NCBI RefSeq assembly: GCF_000803265.1
Contig: NW_014575396.1
Location: 62,001 to 126,000, forward strand
Length of the DNA: 64,000 nucleotides
Direction: 5' to 3'
Source: Ordospora colligata OC4
Lineage: Eukaryota > Microsporidia > Ordosporidae
Below, one piece after another: positions 17,960-27,157 of the stretch; the first letter of the stretch is position 1; every line of letters starts with the position of its first letter. The notes under the pieces are model-generated. The model was given only the letters and a program-made list of their open reading frames with translations, did no database searches and was not told the DNA's origin. The position numbers were made by a program, and so were the translations under genes.

Positions 17960-20011
17960 TCAGATTAGTATCTTGTACATGTCCTTTCCTTTCTTAATCA
18001 GCACGCCATTGTGGTTCAACATCTCTATAAACTCATCAACATTCTTTTCACTATTAGACTCGCCCATCATCTCGTAAAGTAATTCTTTGCTAATCAATCC
18101 TTCTCCATTCGTGTGTTTATACTCTCTAAGCATCTCATTGAAACCTTTGCTTTTCTTCCTATCAACTACCATCTTCTTCCTGTAAGACCTTGCTCTTTTG
18201 TACAGCTCCACACTAAATAGCGCGTCTGCCTTCGTGGCTATGCTCCGCAGCTCCATCTTCGCCCTCGCTTCTGCAAGCCTTACCAATGCCTCAAGATCTC
18301 TTGTACCTGCTCCAAACTCCTTTCTTATCTCTAAATAATACTCCTTCAGAGCATCCTTTGCAGACTTGCTAAGCATCGGAAACACATTCCCTCTGGCATA
18401 CAGTATGTACTTCCTCAGCACATCACATGAATATGCATCGCCTCCTTTCCTCTTCAAATCCTCAATGAATCCATCGCTTTTGATCAACTTGACTATCTCA
18501 TCAATCTGCTCCTCAGGCACATTAGCTCCCTGCCTCTTCTTGAGAATCCTTGCTGGTATTCCCTGGCATTCGTCCTCAGCCAGATCGTCCAAAAGAACAA
18601 AAACTAGATCAAATCTCGATAACAATCCACTATCAAACCTTACATTCTCCTCCATACCCTTAGTTCGGTCAAAATGCCCATGCCTTGGATTCGTTGCTGC
18701 AACAACTGTGCTCCTCGTAGGGATGCTGCATATCACTCCTCCCTTTGCAACACTCACTCTCTGATCTTCCATCGCCTCAAAAAGAACCGCGTGGTCATCT
18801 ATCTTGTCAAACTCATCAAGGCAACATACTCCATTATCTGTAACAACAAGTGCTCCGGCATCAGCCATGTATTCCCCAGAAATCGGATCATGTGTCAATG
18901 AAACAGTCAATCCTGCAGTTGTTGCAAAGCTGCCGCTGACATAGCTGCTTTTCGGAAGAGCTACACATGTGTTCAGAAGCAGCCTACTCTTCCCAAGTCC
19001 AGGATCTCCAATTATCAGCACATGTATCTCAGAGCGCACCAAGTGTTGCCTTATGCTTTTCCGTGTCCCTCCAAAAAGCGCAAGCATCAACCCTGCTTTG
19101 ATCAATTCATTTCCATAGACAGTCGAGTAGAAACACTCAATAAATAGATTCATTATTCCTTCCCCTTTCGCTATTCTTCTAAACTCCATAAAGTCTGCTC
19201 CCTGGCATTCCAGATTTTCAACAAATAACCCTTTGTTCTTCACAATCTGAATGTTATTCACCTTTACAACTAGCTTGTATAGATTCTCGCTTTCAAGCTC
19301 AACTCCAAGAACACCAACAACTTGTACTATATCCCCAGGTGCCATTGTACCTACAAAATCATCATTGAGTATACATTCCATCATTTTGGGCATTCCGTTG
19401 CCAGTCTCTCCTTCTCCGCTATAAAGCTCTTGTATCTTGATGTCTTGTGTGTCCATGCAATACATTCCAGGTGTTGCCTTCAGTGGCACAAAAACCTTCG
19501 AATTGCACATCGCCCTACATCCCCTGGGTGGCCTGAAGATGTTGTCTTTCATGCTCACTACAAGCACCTCTCCACACTTTGAACACTCAAAATCCATCTT
19601 GGTGCACACAATCCTTCGGAATCCTACTCTACAGACAGTTCCAGATACAAACACAAGCTTTCCGAGGCTCGTTCCATCAACATCCGCAAATCTGCTTTGG
19701 CATCTGAATGTTATTATCCTGATGTGTATCTTAATGCATAAATGTCCTGCATCATATAAAATTTCAGAAAGTGCGCATGATATGCATGAAAGCATATTTC
19801 CTGCATTTGAATCAAGATGCTCCTTAGGTACAAGTGCTTCTAGAGTCTGTATAGACAATTCGTATATCTTTGATGTAGCAATCTCCTCAATGTCTTGCAG
19901 AGAAAGAATATTATTCAACTTATCTTTTATATCTGCCACAATCTGTACAAGCTCGTTGAATGCCGTTAACTCCTCTTCTGGAAAGTACACGGCCCATGTC
20001 TGAATGTGCAT
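17960..20011 (-). CDS. MCM8: MCM8 DNA helicase
   Basis: 683 residues. MCM N-domain with a zinc-binding set (C143, C146, C165, C169) and the MCM8-like KIQEL segment; AAA module with Walker A GDPGLGKS (335-342), ATTAGLTVSL, Walker B CLDEFD (397-402), KGGVICSIPTRSTVVAATNP and arginine finger LLSRFD (463-468). These blocks follow metazoan MCM8 more closely than any of MCM2-7 as I know them. A short winged-helix-like C-terminus is present. MCM8 works in homologous recombination and late fork repair, usually with MCM9. RAD51 lies 1.3 kb away and FIGL1 at 42.7 kb. The ATG lies six bases after CCC. Confidence 0.85.
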   Translation of the reverse strand: MHIQTWAVYFPEEELTAFNELVQIVADIKDKLNNILSLQDIEEIATSKIYELSIQTLEALVPKEHLDSNAGNMLSCISCALSEILYDAGHLCIKIHIRIITFRCQSRFADVDGTSLGKLVFVSGTVCRVGFRRIVCTKMDFECSKCGEVLVVSMKDNIFRPPRGCRAMCNSKVFVPLKATPGMYCMDTQDIKIQELYSGEGETGNGMPKMMECILNDDFVGTMAPGDIVQVVGVLGVELESENLYKLVVKVNNIQIVKNKGLFVENLECQGADFMEFRRIAKGEGIMNLFIECFYSTVYGNELIKAGLMLALFGGTRKSIRQHLVRSEIHVLIIGDPGLGKSRLLLNTCVALPKSSYVSGSFATTAGLTVSLTHDPISGEYMADAGALVVTDNGVCCLDEFDKIDDHAVLFEAMEDQRVSVAKGGVICSIPTRSTVVAATNPRHGHFDRTKGMEENVRFDSGLLSRFDLVFVLLDDLAEDECQGIPARILKKRQGANVPEEQIDEIVKLIKSDGFIEDLKRKGGDAYSCDVLRKYILYARGNVFPMLSKSAKDALKEYYLEIRKEFGAGTRDLEALVRLAEARAKMELRSIATKADALFSVELYKRARSYRKKMVVDRKKSKGFNEMLREYKHTNGEGLISKELLYEMMGESNSEKNVDEFIEMLNHNGVLIKKGKDMYKILI

Positions 20012-20225
20012 GGCTTAGGGCCTATGAGATTGGAAATACTGCAAAAGACATTCCATTAGGATTATAAAGAAGTATATGCAAATATAATAATCTGTTTTGA
20101 TTATGCTGTACGTGCATTCTGTTAAATTTGTCAACATTTATGCACATTTATTCACACATATAAGAAGTTGTCATTATGCATGTGTGAAGATGCGACGTAC
20201 AAATGCTGATTTTTTCCCCCTATAC

Positions 20226-21002
20226 ATGCCACAAAATGACTTTGTAGAAAGATATGTCAAGAAGCATGGCAGAAGACTCGACTATGAGCTCAAGAAGTAC
20301 AAGAAAGAAAGAAGAGAGGAAAAGAGTGTTCAGAAGAAGGCAAGGATACTGATTGGGTTGAAAGCAAAGATGTTTGCAAAGAAACAGCATGCAGAGAAAA
20401 TACAGTTGAAGAAGGATTTGAAGATGAAGGCGTCGAAGCAGAAAGACGTAGAGGTCAAAGTAGAACACGATCCACTGCCACACTTCTTATTGGATAGAGA
20501 AGTTAATGAAAAAGCGAGGAGCATCAACGACAAGATCAAGCAGCAACGCCAAGAAAAAGGATCGAAGTACTCAGTTCCGATACCGAAAGTTCATGCACTT
20601 CCTGAAAAGGAGGTGTTTGGGGTCGTTGCGAGTGGAAAGCGTAATTCGAAGCATTGGAAGAGGATGGTGACAAAGCCATGCTTTGTTGGAGATGGATTTA
20701 CAAGGAAGCCGCCAAAGTTTGAAAGGTTCATAAGGCCAATGGCAATGAGGTTCAAAACAGCACATGTGAACTACCAGGAGCTGAACTCCACATTCAATCT
20801 GAAGATACTTGGAGTAAAGAGTAATCCACACTCTGAAATCTATACAGGGCTTGGTATACTGACAAAGGGTACAATTGTGGAGGTTGATGTAAGTCCTCTT
20901 GGCTTAGTCAATGGAGCTGGAAAAATCATTTGGGGAAAGTATGCGCAAATAACGAACAAACCAGAGAACGATGGGTGCGTGAATGCGGTCCTTCTTTCGT
21001 AG
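20226..21002 (+). CDS. NSA2: NSA2 pre-60S assembly factor
   Basis: 258 residues (yeast 261). The start MPQNDFVERYVKKHGRRLDYE is the conserved NSA2 N-terminus, followed by a very basic helix (ERREEKSVQKKARIL...) and an eS8-like beta domain at the end (TFNLKILGVKSNP; ILTKGTIVEVDVSPLGLV; GKIIWGKYAQITN). NSA2 joins pre-60S particles during 27S rRNA processing. The ATG at 20226 follows a run of five C by five bases; the frame stays open for over 40 codons upstream, but that translation is unlike NSA2. Confidence 0.95.
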   Translation: MPQNDFVERYVKKHGRRLDYELKKYKKERREEKSVQKKARILIGLKAKMFAKKQHAEKIQLKKDLKMKASKQKDVEVKVEHDPLPHFLLDREVNEKARSINDKIKQQRQEKGSKYSVPIPKVHALPEKEVFGVVASGKRNSKHWKRMVTKPCFVGDGFTRKPPKFERFIRPMAMRFKTAHVNYQELNSTFNLKILGVKSNPHSEIYTGLGILTKGTIVEVDVSPLGLVNGAGKIIWGKYAQITNKPENDGCVNAVLLS

Positions 21003-21067
21003 ACTCTTGCTGCATAGCACAATGATTTGCCTTACAAATGAATAATAAGGTTGATAGTCCATAGATA

Positions 21068-21154
21068 ATGCAAATGAACAGTAAATGGATATAACCTGTG
21101 GATCATTCAAATGAACAGTAAGGTGGATCATGCAAATAATAGTAAGTGGATAAC
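21068..21154. repeat. Degenerate three-unit tandem repeat downstream of NSA2
   Basis: Units start near 21068, 21105 and 21130. Each has CAAAT, AGTAA and TGGAT in that order; the first unit carries a 12-base insert. It lies in the 266-base tail-to-tail spacer between NSA2 and RAD51, which otherwise shows nothing. Confidence 0.6.
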
Positions 21155-21268
21155 ACGTAAATAATGCTGCAAAGCATAATTATGCATGACATCCAAAAAC
21201 GAATAAAATCTTCAAACACATATTTTGAATTGCTTTATTAGAAGATGTGATTTAAACATCTTCAGAGT

Positions 21269-22267
21269 TCAATCATCTGTATCAGTCACACCTTCAGGAG
21301 CAATTGTAAACGTGGCCTCGTTTTCTGGGCAACACGGCGAGTTGTATATCTTGCATATCCTTGTTTCTCCTCGACCTTTACGCAGGTAAAGTCTAGTCGT
21401 GCTTGCGTGTGCCATTATATTTCCTCCAATCGGCTTCTTCATGTCTCCTGCAAACATTGCTGCGGCTCCATCAACATTCGATACAACTTGGTTTGTAATC
21501 ACAACAGCCACACGGAACGTCTCTGCAAGATTCACAAGACTTCGAAGATACTTTGCAAGATGCAGCTGTCTTGCTCCAAGCTCTCCTCGTCCACTGAAGT
21601 CCGTCCTGTACAACGCTGTTGCAGAATCAACTATCAGAACTGCATATTTCGACTCAGACATCATTGCAGACGCCTTGATTAGAAGCTGCGACTGATGATC
21701 AGAATTATATGCACGTGCATACGATATGTTGTCCAGTACTTCATTCGGATCTAAGCCAAATCGCTCTGCAATTGGAAACAACCTTTCAGATCGGAACGTC
21801 CCCTCCGTATCTATGTACATCGCCTTTCCACCTGCTCCTCCCTGTTCTACTGGCAACTGGCAGGTAACTGCAAGTGTGTGGCATATCTGTGTCTTTCCTG
21901 TTCTAAATTCCCCAAATATCTCAGTTATGCTTCCAGACTCAAATCCTCCATTCATCAGCTTATCAACCTCAGAAGACCCAGTAGTTAGATACACAAGCTC
22001 GGATCTCCTCTGATGGTATTCTGAAGCAGTGGTAAACCCCATAGGAACCAGCTTTGCTGCCTCCTTGATCAGTTTATCTACCTTCACATCTGAAAATCCT
22101 TTGATCGACAGCAACTGCTTCTTCGGTGCAAATGCCAACGACTCAACCGTAGTAAATCCGGCCTCAACCAGCTTTGCAATGTCTCCCGCAAGAATCCCTC
22201 CGTTCTTCAGCTCAGAGATCGAAATACTTTCCGACTGATACTCTGTATCTTGAAAAAGCTCACTCAT
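21269..22267 (-). CDS. RAD51: RAD51 recombinase
   Basis: 332 residues. HhH N-domain (residues about 22-80), linker [14 protein letters not shown], and the RecA core with Walker A GEFRTGKT (119-126), [14 protein letters not shown], Walker [17 protein letters not shown], loop-1/loop-2 region [10 protein letters not shown] and [17 protein letters not shown], and the [17 protein letters not shown] end. It forms the strand-exchange filament in homologous recombination. The sequence details are those of RAD51; DMC1 was considered and is less similar. CCC abuts the ATG directly. MCM8 and FIGL1, both RAD51-pathway partners, are in the same window. Confidence 0.96.
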   Translation of the reverse strand: MSELFQDTEYQSESISISELKNGGILAGDIAKLVEAGFTTVESLAFAPKKQLLSIKGFSDVKVDKLIKEAAKLVPMGFTTASEYHQRRSELVYLTTGSSEVDKLMNGGFESGSITEIFGEFRTGKTQICHTLAVTCQLPVEQGGAGGKAMYIDTEGTFRSERLFPIAERFGLDPNEVLDNISYARAYNSDHQSQLLIKASAMMSESKYAVLIVDSATALYRTDFSGRGELGARQLHLAKYLRSLVNLAETFRVAVVITNQVVSNVDGAAAMFAGDMKKPIGGNIMAHASTTRLYLRKGRGETRICKIYNSPCCPENEATFTIAPEGVTDTDD

Positions 22268-22448
22268 GGGCGTTTTTTTGATTCTGCATTAATGCACATA
22301 TTCAATATACATGAGATTGCAATGCATTTGTCATTAGTCACTAATTAGCATCACAATAAAATCATTCACATACAATATCACAATTCACAAATGCTCACAT
22401 ATACAACACAAATGCAATAATAACTAAAAACACAATGCCACTCGCCCC

Positions 22449-22775
22449 ATGAAAGAAGACGAATTCAACGAGCTCAAGCACAATCTTGAAAATTACATCC
22501 CGCTGCTCCCAGAATCAGTTATAGACCATTACATGGAGAAAGCAGGCGTGGTCACATCTGATCCAAACATGAAGAAGCTTGTTTCGCTTCTGGCACATAA
22601 GTTCATCACCGATGTTGCCATATCATCCAGACAGTACCACAAAATCAATCAAAAAGCTGCACAGAAGGACAAAAGATTCGCAAACGAAAAAAAAACAACA
22701 TTCCAACTCGCTGATCTTGAAAGCGCTCTAGAAGAAGTTGGAATAAACATATCTAGGCCACACTATTACATCTAG
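22449..22775 (+). CDS. TAF10: TFIID/SAGA subunit TAF10
   Basis: 108 residues, essentially the histone-fold core of TAF10: YIPLLPESVIDHYMEKAGV, DPNMKKLVSLLAHKFITDVAISS, then TFQLADLESALEEVGINISRPHYYI, matching the TLTMEDLTPAL...GINVKKPHYF end. It pairs with TAF3, TAF8 or SPT7-type partners in TFIID and SAGA. The unstructured N-terminus of other TAF10 proteins is absent. CCCC touches the ATG. Head-to-head with RAD51 across 181 bases. Confidence 0.93.
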   Translation: MKEDEFNELKHNLENYIPLLPESVIDHYMEKAGVVTSDPNMKKLVSLLAHKFITDVAISSRQYHKINQKAAQKDKRFANEKKTTFQLADLESALEEVGINISRPHYYI

Positions 22776-22923
22776 CTCAACAGAGCTACACTTCAAACCA
22801 TTCAATTATAATAAAACAAAACTTGCATAAACTCATTTATCAATCCTTTTATTATATCTGTGCAAACATCCTGCCATCAAGACATATAAATAAAGCAACG
22901 CATAATCCTGACGCATTCATTAA

Positions 22924-24414
22924 TTAACAACTACGGTTACGGATCTTATGAATACTCTTCTTGGTGGGCTGATTCTCCTTATGGTCCTTCTTTGGCTCCT
23001 CAAACCTCGGCTCCAGGAAGTAGTAGTCCCTTATTGACTTGTTCACATCAATCTTGCTTCCGTCAGATCCTTTCTTGTTTGGATCGGCATCTTCAAACTC
23101 CTTCCTAAGATCATCCCACTTGACTTCGTTAATCTTTCCATCGTTAGAAAACGACACCTTCTTCAGAATATCAACTATCTTAGACTGCGGCATTCCATTT
23201 GTAAGCTTAACAAGATCAGTGTATCTATCAGTTATACCCTGTGTGTTGTCACATAGATACTGCTCCAGAATCTCAAGTCTCTCGTCATCGTTAGGTGGTG
23301 AAAACTCATATATCGTTGAGAATCTCCTTTTGAATGCAGGATCAAGCTTGTCAAAGTGATTTGTCGCTCCAAACAAAAACACATTTCCTCGTAGGTCGTC
23401 GCAAGCTCCTCCAATCTGATTCAAAAACTCAGTCTGCGCTTTGATAGAGTATTCCTGCGAATTATCGTTCCTCTTCGAAAAGAACGCGTCTATCTCATCT
23501 ATAAATACTATGTTTACCCAGTAGTTTGCATTCTTGGCTGCATTGAACATCACGCGAATGTTCTTCTCAGTCTCTCCAACATATTTGTCGTTCAAAATCG
23601 ACGGCGTCACAAACACTATCCTCACAAGAGATTTCATTTCCTTCGCCTTTATCATCTTCTCGTTGAACTCCATCTGCTTGAAGCGCTCACTCCCAATCTG
23701 GTCCTTCATCTGCAGCATCTTCATGTTCAGATCAACCAGATACACAAGCTTCTTCATAAAGTGAGTCTTTCCAGTCCCCGGTGGTCCATGGAACAAAAAG
23801 TTCCTCTGTGTAGTCTCAATACTTCTTTCAAGATCCTTCAGATTCAGTGTTCGCATCATATTCACCATTCGTGTCATGTGCGAAACCACCTTCACCATCA
23901 TGTCAGTCTTTCCAAAATAAGTCACTTCGTTAAACATACTTCCTTCCTTAAATGACAGTATCTTTGCACGCTCTTTGTCAGAGCTCGACATATTCCCATT
24001 TGATTCTCCTGCACTCTCTTCTCCTTGCATGCTTATCATCTTGTATATCAAATACGATACAATCACTATCCCAATCAGAAAATATACCAGCGACTTCATT
24101 CCTGTTCCATCGCTCTTTCTTCTAGCTCTACTGCTTACTGCTGCACTGTTTGTGCTCTTCGGTCCACTCTTGCTCTTCTCACTCTTCTTTCCATTCTTTA
24201 CTCCAAAGTGTCGCATCATTCGCTGATACATCGCTGCTGCCATTATCTCAAACGACACATCCTTCGATCCGCCTATCCTCGATCCACTATTACTAAATCC
24301 AGATGTTGCATCAGCCATCTCCATCTTCTCTTCTTCCGTGTACTCCTCAATCTCCAGTTCGTCTTCTTTTCTCTGTTTGCTTCGTTCCATTTCTGCTTCT
24401 TGGCTTCCGTTCAT
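22924..24414 (-). CDS. Single-pass membrane AAA ATPase with an enlarged AAA domain
   Basis: 496 residues from the ATG at 24414, which follows CCCC by nine bases; the frame has no earlier ATG. Acidic, basic and Ser-rich N-terminus (1-105), one membrane segment (about 109-127, LVYFLIGIVIVSYLIYK), then one AAA module: [11 protein letters not shown], an insert of about 35 Met/Lys-rich residues, DKYVGETEKNIRVMF, Walker B NIVFIDEIDAF and GATNHFDKLDPAFKRRF. The layout recalls Msp1/ATAD1 or ATAD3, which handle mistargeted or mitochondrial membrane proteins, but the insert and long C-terminus fit neither well. Cell location unknown. Confidence 0.8.
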   Translation of the reverse strand: MNGSQEAEMERSKQRKEDELEIEEYTEEEKMEMADATSGFSNSGSRIGGSKDVSFEIMAAAMYQRMMRHFGVKNGKKSEKSKSGPKSTNSAAVSSRARRKSDGTGMKSLVYFLIGIVIVSYLIYKMISMQGEESAGESNGNMSSSDKERAKILSFKEGSMFNEVTYFGKTDMMVKVVSHMTRMVNMMRTLNLKDLERSIETTQRNFLFHGPPGTGKTHFMKKLVYLVDLNMKMLQMKDQIGSERFKQMEFNEKMIKAKEMKSLVRIVFVTPSILNDKYVGETEKNIRVMFNAAKNANYWVNIVFIDEIDAFFSKRNDNSQEYSIKAQTEFLNQIGGACDDLRGNVFLFGATNHFDKLDPAFKRRFSTIYEFSPPNDDERLEILEQYLCDNTQGITDRYTDLVKLTNGMPQSKIVDILKKVSFSNDGKINEVKWDDLRKEFEDADPNKKGSDGSKIDVNKSIRDYYFLEPRFEEPKKDHKENQPTKKSIHKIRNRSC

Positions 24415-24656
24415 CCTCAGATAGGGGTTCGTTTCCACCTTTACTATATGCTATCCCTCTTTCCTAATCCGCACCAATCGCTTCATTCCACATATCACCT
24501 CTCATCTCCCTTTCTCCTCCTTTCTCCATACCAATCCTATCATATCCCTCTTCCATTCTCAATAGCATGCACATTACTCTACTATTCATACATTAAGCAT
24601 ACATTTTTCAAGTTATCAGCTATACATTCATTAATAAACTCAATCTTATTACATAT

Positions 24657-26660
24657 TCACTTCTTCGTAAATATATGGTTCGCTCCTTTCACAAGATCTT
24701 CTTCACTCACCTCCACACAGTGCTTCACATACTCCCTCCCAGTCTTAAACACACAGTGGTACAGTATATATTTAGCCCTTCTGTTAAACATATTGCTGGT
24801 GCTGTGCACATAACACTGAACTCCATGAAACACCGACACATACCTGTTGTCAACCATCTTCGCAATATTCATAAAATACCCTGCACAGAAAGACTGAACT
24901 ACCTTACTCTCGTCAGACATGCTCTTCACATTGAGCATTGCCACTAACTGCTTCTTTATTTTCTGCGCTTGTTGCATTGCTCGTATATTCAAATACCGCT
25001 TCCGCAGATACGAAGCTGCAAAATTCGCTTCTTTACTTGATCTGTACACGCGCAGAAGCGAAAAATAGTCTCCTCGCACATCAAAATACTTCGTTCGTGC
25101 TTCCATATACTTAGGATACTCAACACTGCTCTTTGCAACATCCTTCCACACATTCTCAACACTCAGCATCGCTGCAATAGTACTTACATCCTCAAGACAT
25201 CCAAGCTCACACGATGCAAGCAGTGATACCGCAAGCTCAGGCTCCACAGGAATCCTTGCTGCCTTCCTTCCAAGTGCTGTTATCCTTCCATTCTCCTCTA
25301 TCGTCCTTAAAAAATACAAAAGCTCAAGCGCCTTCTTCACATTCGATACATCAGGCTTGTCGAGCATCTCAAAACTTGTAATATCCGCAATACCTATCGA
25401 CTTCAGCAACAGTATTATATTTGCAAGATTGCTGCTAAGAATCTCAGGAATCGCATCCGTGTTCATCCGTTTGTAATCGTCCCTAGTGTATATCCTGAAA
25501 ACTTTTCCTGGCCCTGTGCGTCCTGATCTTCCTGCCCTCTGCTTCGCTTGAGACTTGGATATCCATCCAATTTCCAATATGCTCATTCCAAGCAATGCAG
25601 AGTATCTCATCTGCTTGCTCCGTCCACAATCAACAATATATTTCATCCCTTCTATTGTTATCGATGTCTCTGCTATATTCGTTGCAAGAACAATCTTCCG
25701 CTTCTTCAACACCTTGAAAACACGCTCTTGCTTCTCAGGCGCAAGCGTACTGTATATACTACATATCTCAACTTCATTTGCAGGCAGAATGTTCAGTAAT
25801 ACCTCCTCGGCATTGTTGATCTCGTCCTTCCCCGTCAGAAACATGAGTATGTCTCCTGGTCCTTCATTCTTGTGGATCTGAATCACCGTCTTCAGTCCCT
25901 CGCTCAAGTAATCGTCTCCACATCCTTTCTTCATGAAAAAAATTTCAAGTGGAAACATCTTGTGTCTTATCTCAATCCTTTGACATCCAAAAAATGAAAC
26001 AAACTTTTCACTACTCAGAGTCGCACTCATCACAATCACCCGGAAGTCCTTCCTTTTCTTCAGTATCATCTTCAAGTATCCAAGCAGCACATCAATATTC
26101 ATACTCCGCTCATGTGCTTCATCGATTATCACCATATCATATCCGCTCAGATTCTTGTTGTCGTTGATCTCTCTCAACAGAATCCCGTCTGTTACATACT
26201 TCAGCCTTGTCTTCTTGCTACTCATGTCATCAAACCTCACTGAGTATCCAACCTCATTTCCAACACTCACTTTCATATCATTAGCCACTTTCTTAGCAAC
26301 ACTTATTGCTGCTATCTTTCTTGGCTGTGAACATACTATCTTCTTATACTGCTGCAAAAGATATCTGGGGATCTTCGTTGTTTTCCCACATCCTGTGTTT
26401 CCCTGCACAAGTATCACTTGATTCGTTTTCAGCTTCTCAAATATTTCCTGCATCTTATCCTCCACACTCTCTTCTACATCAAGTACACTGCCTCCATCTG
26501 CTTCTCCAAGCAAGTCCAATATCTCTCCCTTTCCAATCACTTCATCCCAATCAGTTTGTGCTTTCTCTGGAAATATCCCTTTCGGCACACTAAGATTCAC
26601 CTCTATCCCAGTGTCTGTATATTCTCCCTTCTCCTGCTCTTTAATTAAGCGCATACTCAT
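24657..26660 (-). CDS. DEAH-box RNA helicase
   Basis: 667 residues. Motif I GNTGCGKTT (unusual Asn and Cys for GETGSGKTT), Ia SQPRKIAA, II IIDEAHERS, III SATL, IV LMFLTGKDEI, V TNIAETSITIEG, VI QRAGRSGRTGPG; then the winged-helix, ratchet and OB-type domains of the DEAH/RHA family (MLSVENVW; LLRVYRSS; HSTSNMF-like end). The Prp2/Prp16/Prp22/Prp43 group act in splicing or ribosome assembly. The N-terminal extension typical of Prp22 or Prp16 is missing, so the exact member is undecided. The ATG lies four bases after CCC. The U5 snRNA gene lies 340 bases upstream, divergent. Confidence 0.88.
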   Translation of the reverse strand: MSMRLIKEQEKGEYTDTGIEVNLSVPKGIFPEKAQTDWDEVIGKGEILDLLGEADGGSVLDVEESVEDKMQEIFEKLKTNQVILVQGNTGCGKTTKIPRYLLQQYKKIVCSQPRKIAAISVAKKVANDMKVSVGNEVGYSVRFDDMSSKKTRLKYVTDGILLREINDNKNLSGYDMVIIDEAHERSMNIDVLLGYLKMILKKRKDFRVIVMSATLSSEKFVSFFGCQRIEIRHKMFPLEIFFMKKGCGDDYLSEGLKTVIQIHKNEGPGDILMFLTGKDEINNAEEVLLNILPANEVEICSIYSTLAPEKQERVFKVLKKRKIVLATNIAETSITIEGMKYIVDCGRSKQMRYSALLGMSILEIGWISKSQAKQRAGRSGRTGPGKVFRIYTRDDYKRMNTDAIPEILSSNLANIILLLKSIGIADITSFEMLDKPDVSNVKKALELLYFLRTIEENGRITALGRKAARIPVEPELAVSLLASCELGCLEDVSTIAAMLSVENVWKDVAKSSVEYPKYMEARTKYFDVRGDYFSLLRVYRSSKEANFAASYLRKRYLNIRAMQQAQKIKKQLVAMLNVKSMSDESKVVQSFCAGYFMNIAKMVDNRYVSVFHGVQCYVHSTSNMFNRRAKYILYHCVFKTGREYVKHCVEVSEEDLVKGANHIFTKK

Positions 26661-26663
26661 CAA

Positions 26664-27000
26664 AGGGTGTCTGCATCATCTCAGTTCTCTACACAATTAG
26701 TACTTCACTCCATAAAGTTATTCCATATTTTATATAAGCAACTTTATACTTTATGCGCATTAATATCAATAAATACCTATCTAAATCATAACTTCATGCG
26801 CATCCACTTAATGTATTGATAATTTTATGCACCTGAACACTTGATACATTCATCCACATTCCATCAAATAAACATTTCATATCTTCACAATTTCATCCAT
26901 ATTTCATATCTTCATAACCTAATATCTTCGTATCTTCATCCACACTCCATATACTCATGTACATCTGTCCCACATTCCATGACATAAACATCACTCATTA
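26664..27000. other. Intergenic spacer upstream of the U5 snRNA gene
   Basis: AT-rich with many short CATAT/CTTCAT-type stretches, for example three near-copies of ATATCTTCA between 26878 and 26936. It must carry the promoters of the DEAH helicase and U5. No frame or RNA gene was recognised in it. Confidence 0.5.
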
Positions 27001-27112
27001 ACACCCCTGGACACTCAGGTCGATAAGCACGAGTCTTTTGCCTTTTACTAAAGACTCCCATGATCTGAGAAACGTCCCACACAAATCTTTGGACTGCCGA
27101 TCACTCGGCTTA
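27001..27112 (+). ncRNA. U5: U5 spliceosomal snRNA
   Basis: The invariant loop I is present: TGCCTTTTACT at 27039-27049, closed by a perfect 8-bp stem GAGTCTTT (27031-27038) with AAAGACTC (27050-27057). A lower stem pairs CTCAGGTC (27015-27022) with GATCTGAG (27062-27069, one G-U), and GGAC (27009-27012) with GTCC (27074-27077). An Sm-site-like AATCTTTGG follows at 27084-27092, then the 3' hairpin GCCGA (27096-27100) with TCGGC (27105-27109). Loop I aligns exon ends in the spliceosome. The ends are estimated. SF3B1 at 30.2 kb agrees with a working spliceosome. Confidence 0.93.
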
Positions 27113-27157
27113 ATTTAAACATCTCCACCATTCAAACAATCACAACACAGCATTTAT

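Noticed and set aside
20097..20225. Upstream extension of the NSA2 frame by 43 codons
   Set aside because: The extra translation is unlike NSA2, whereas the MPQN start at 20226 follows a run of five C and matches the conserved N-terminus.
21269..22267. DMC1 instead of RAD51
   Set aside because: [23 protein letters not shown] and the [11 protein letters not shown] end fit RAD51 better; without a tree DMC1 is only a weak alternative.
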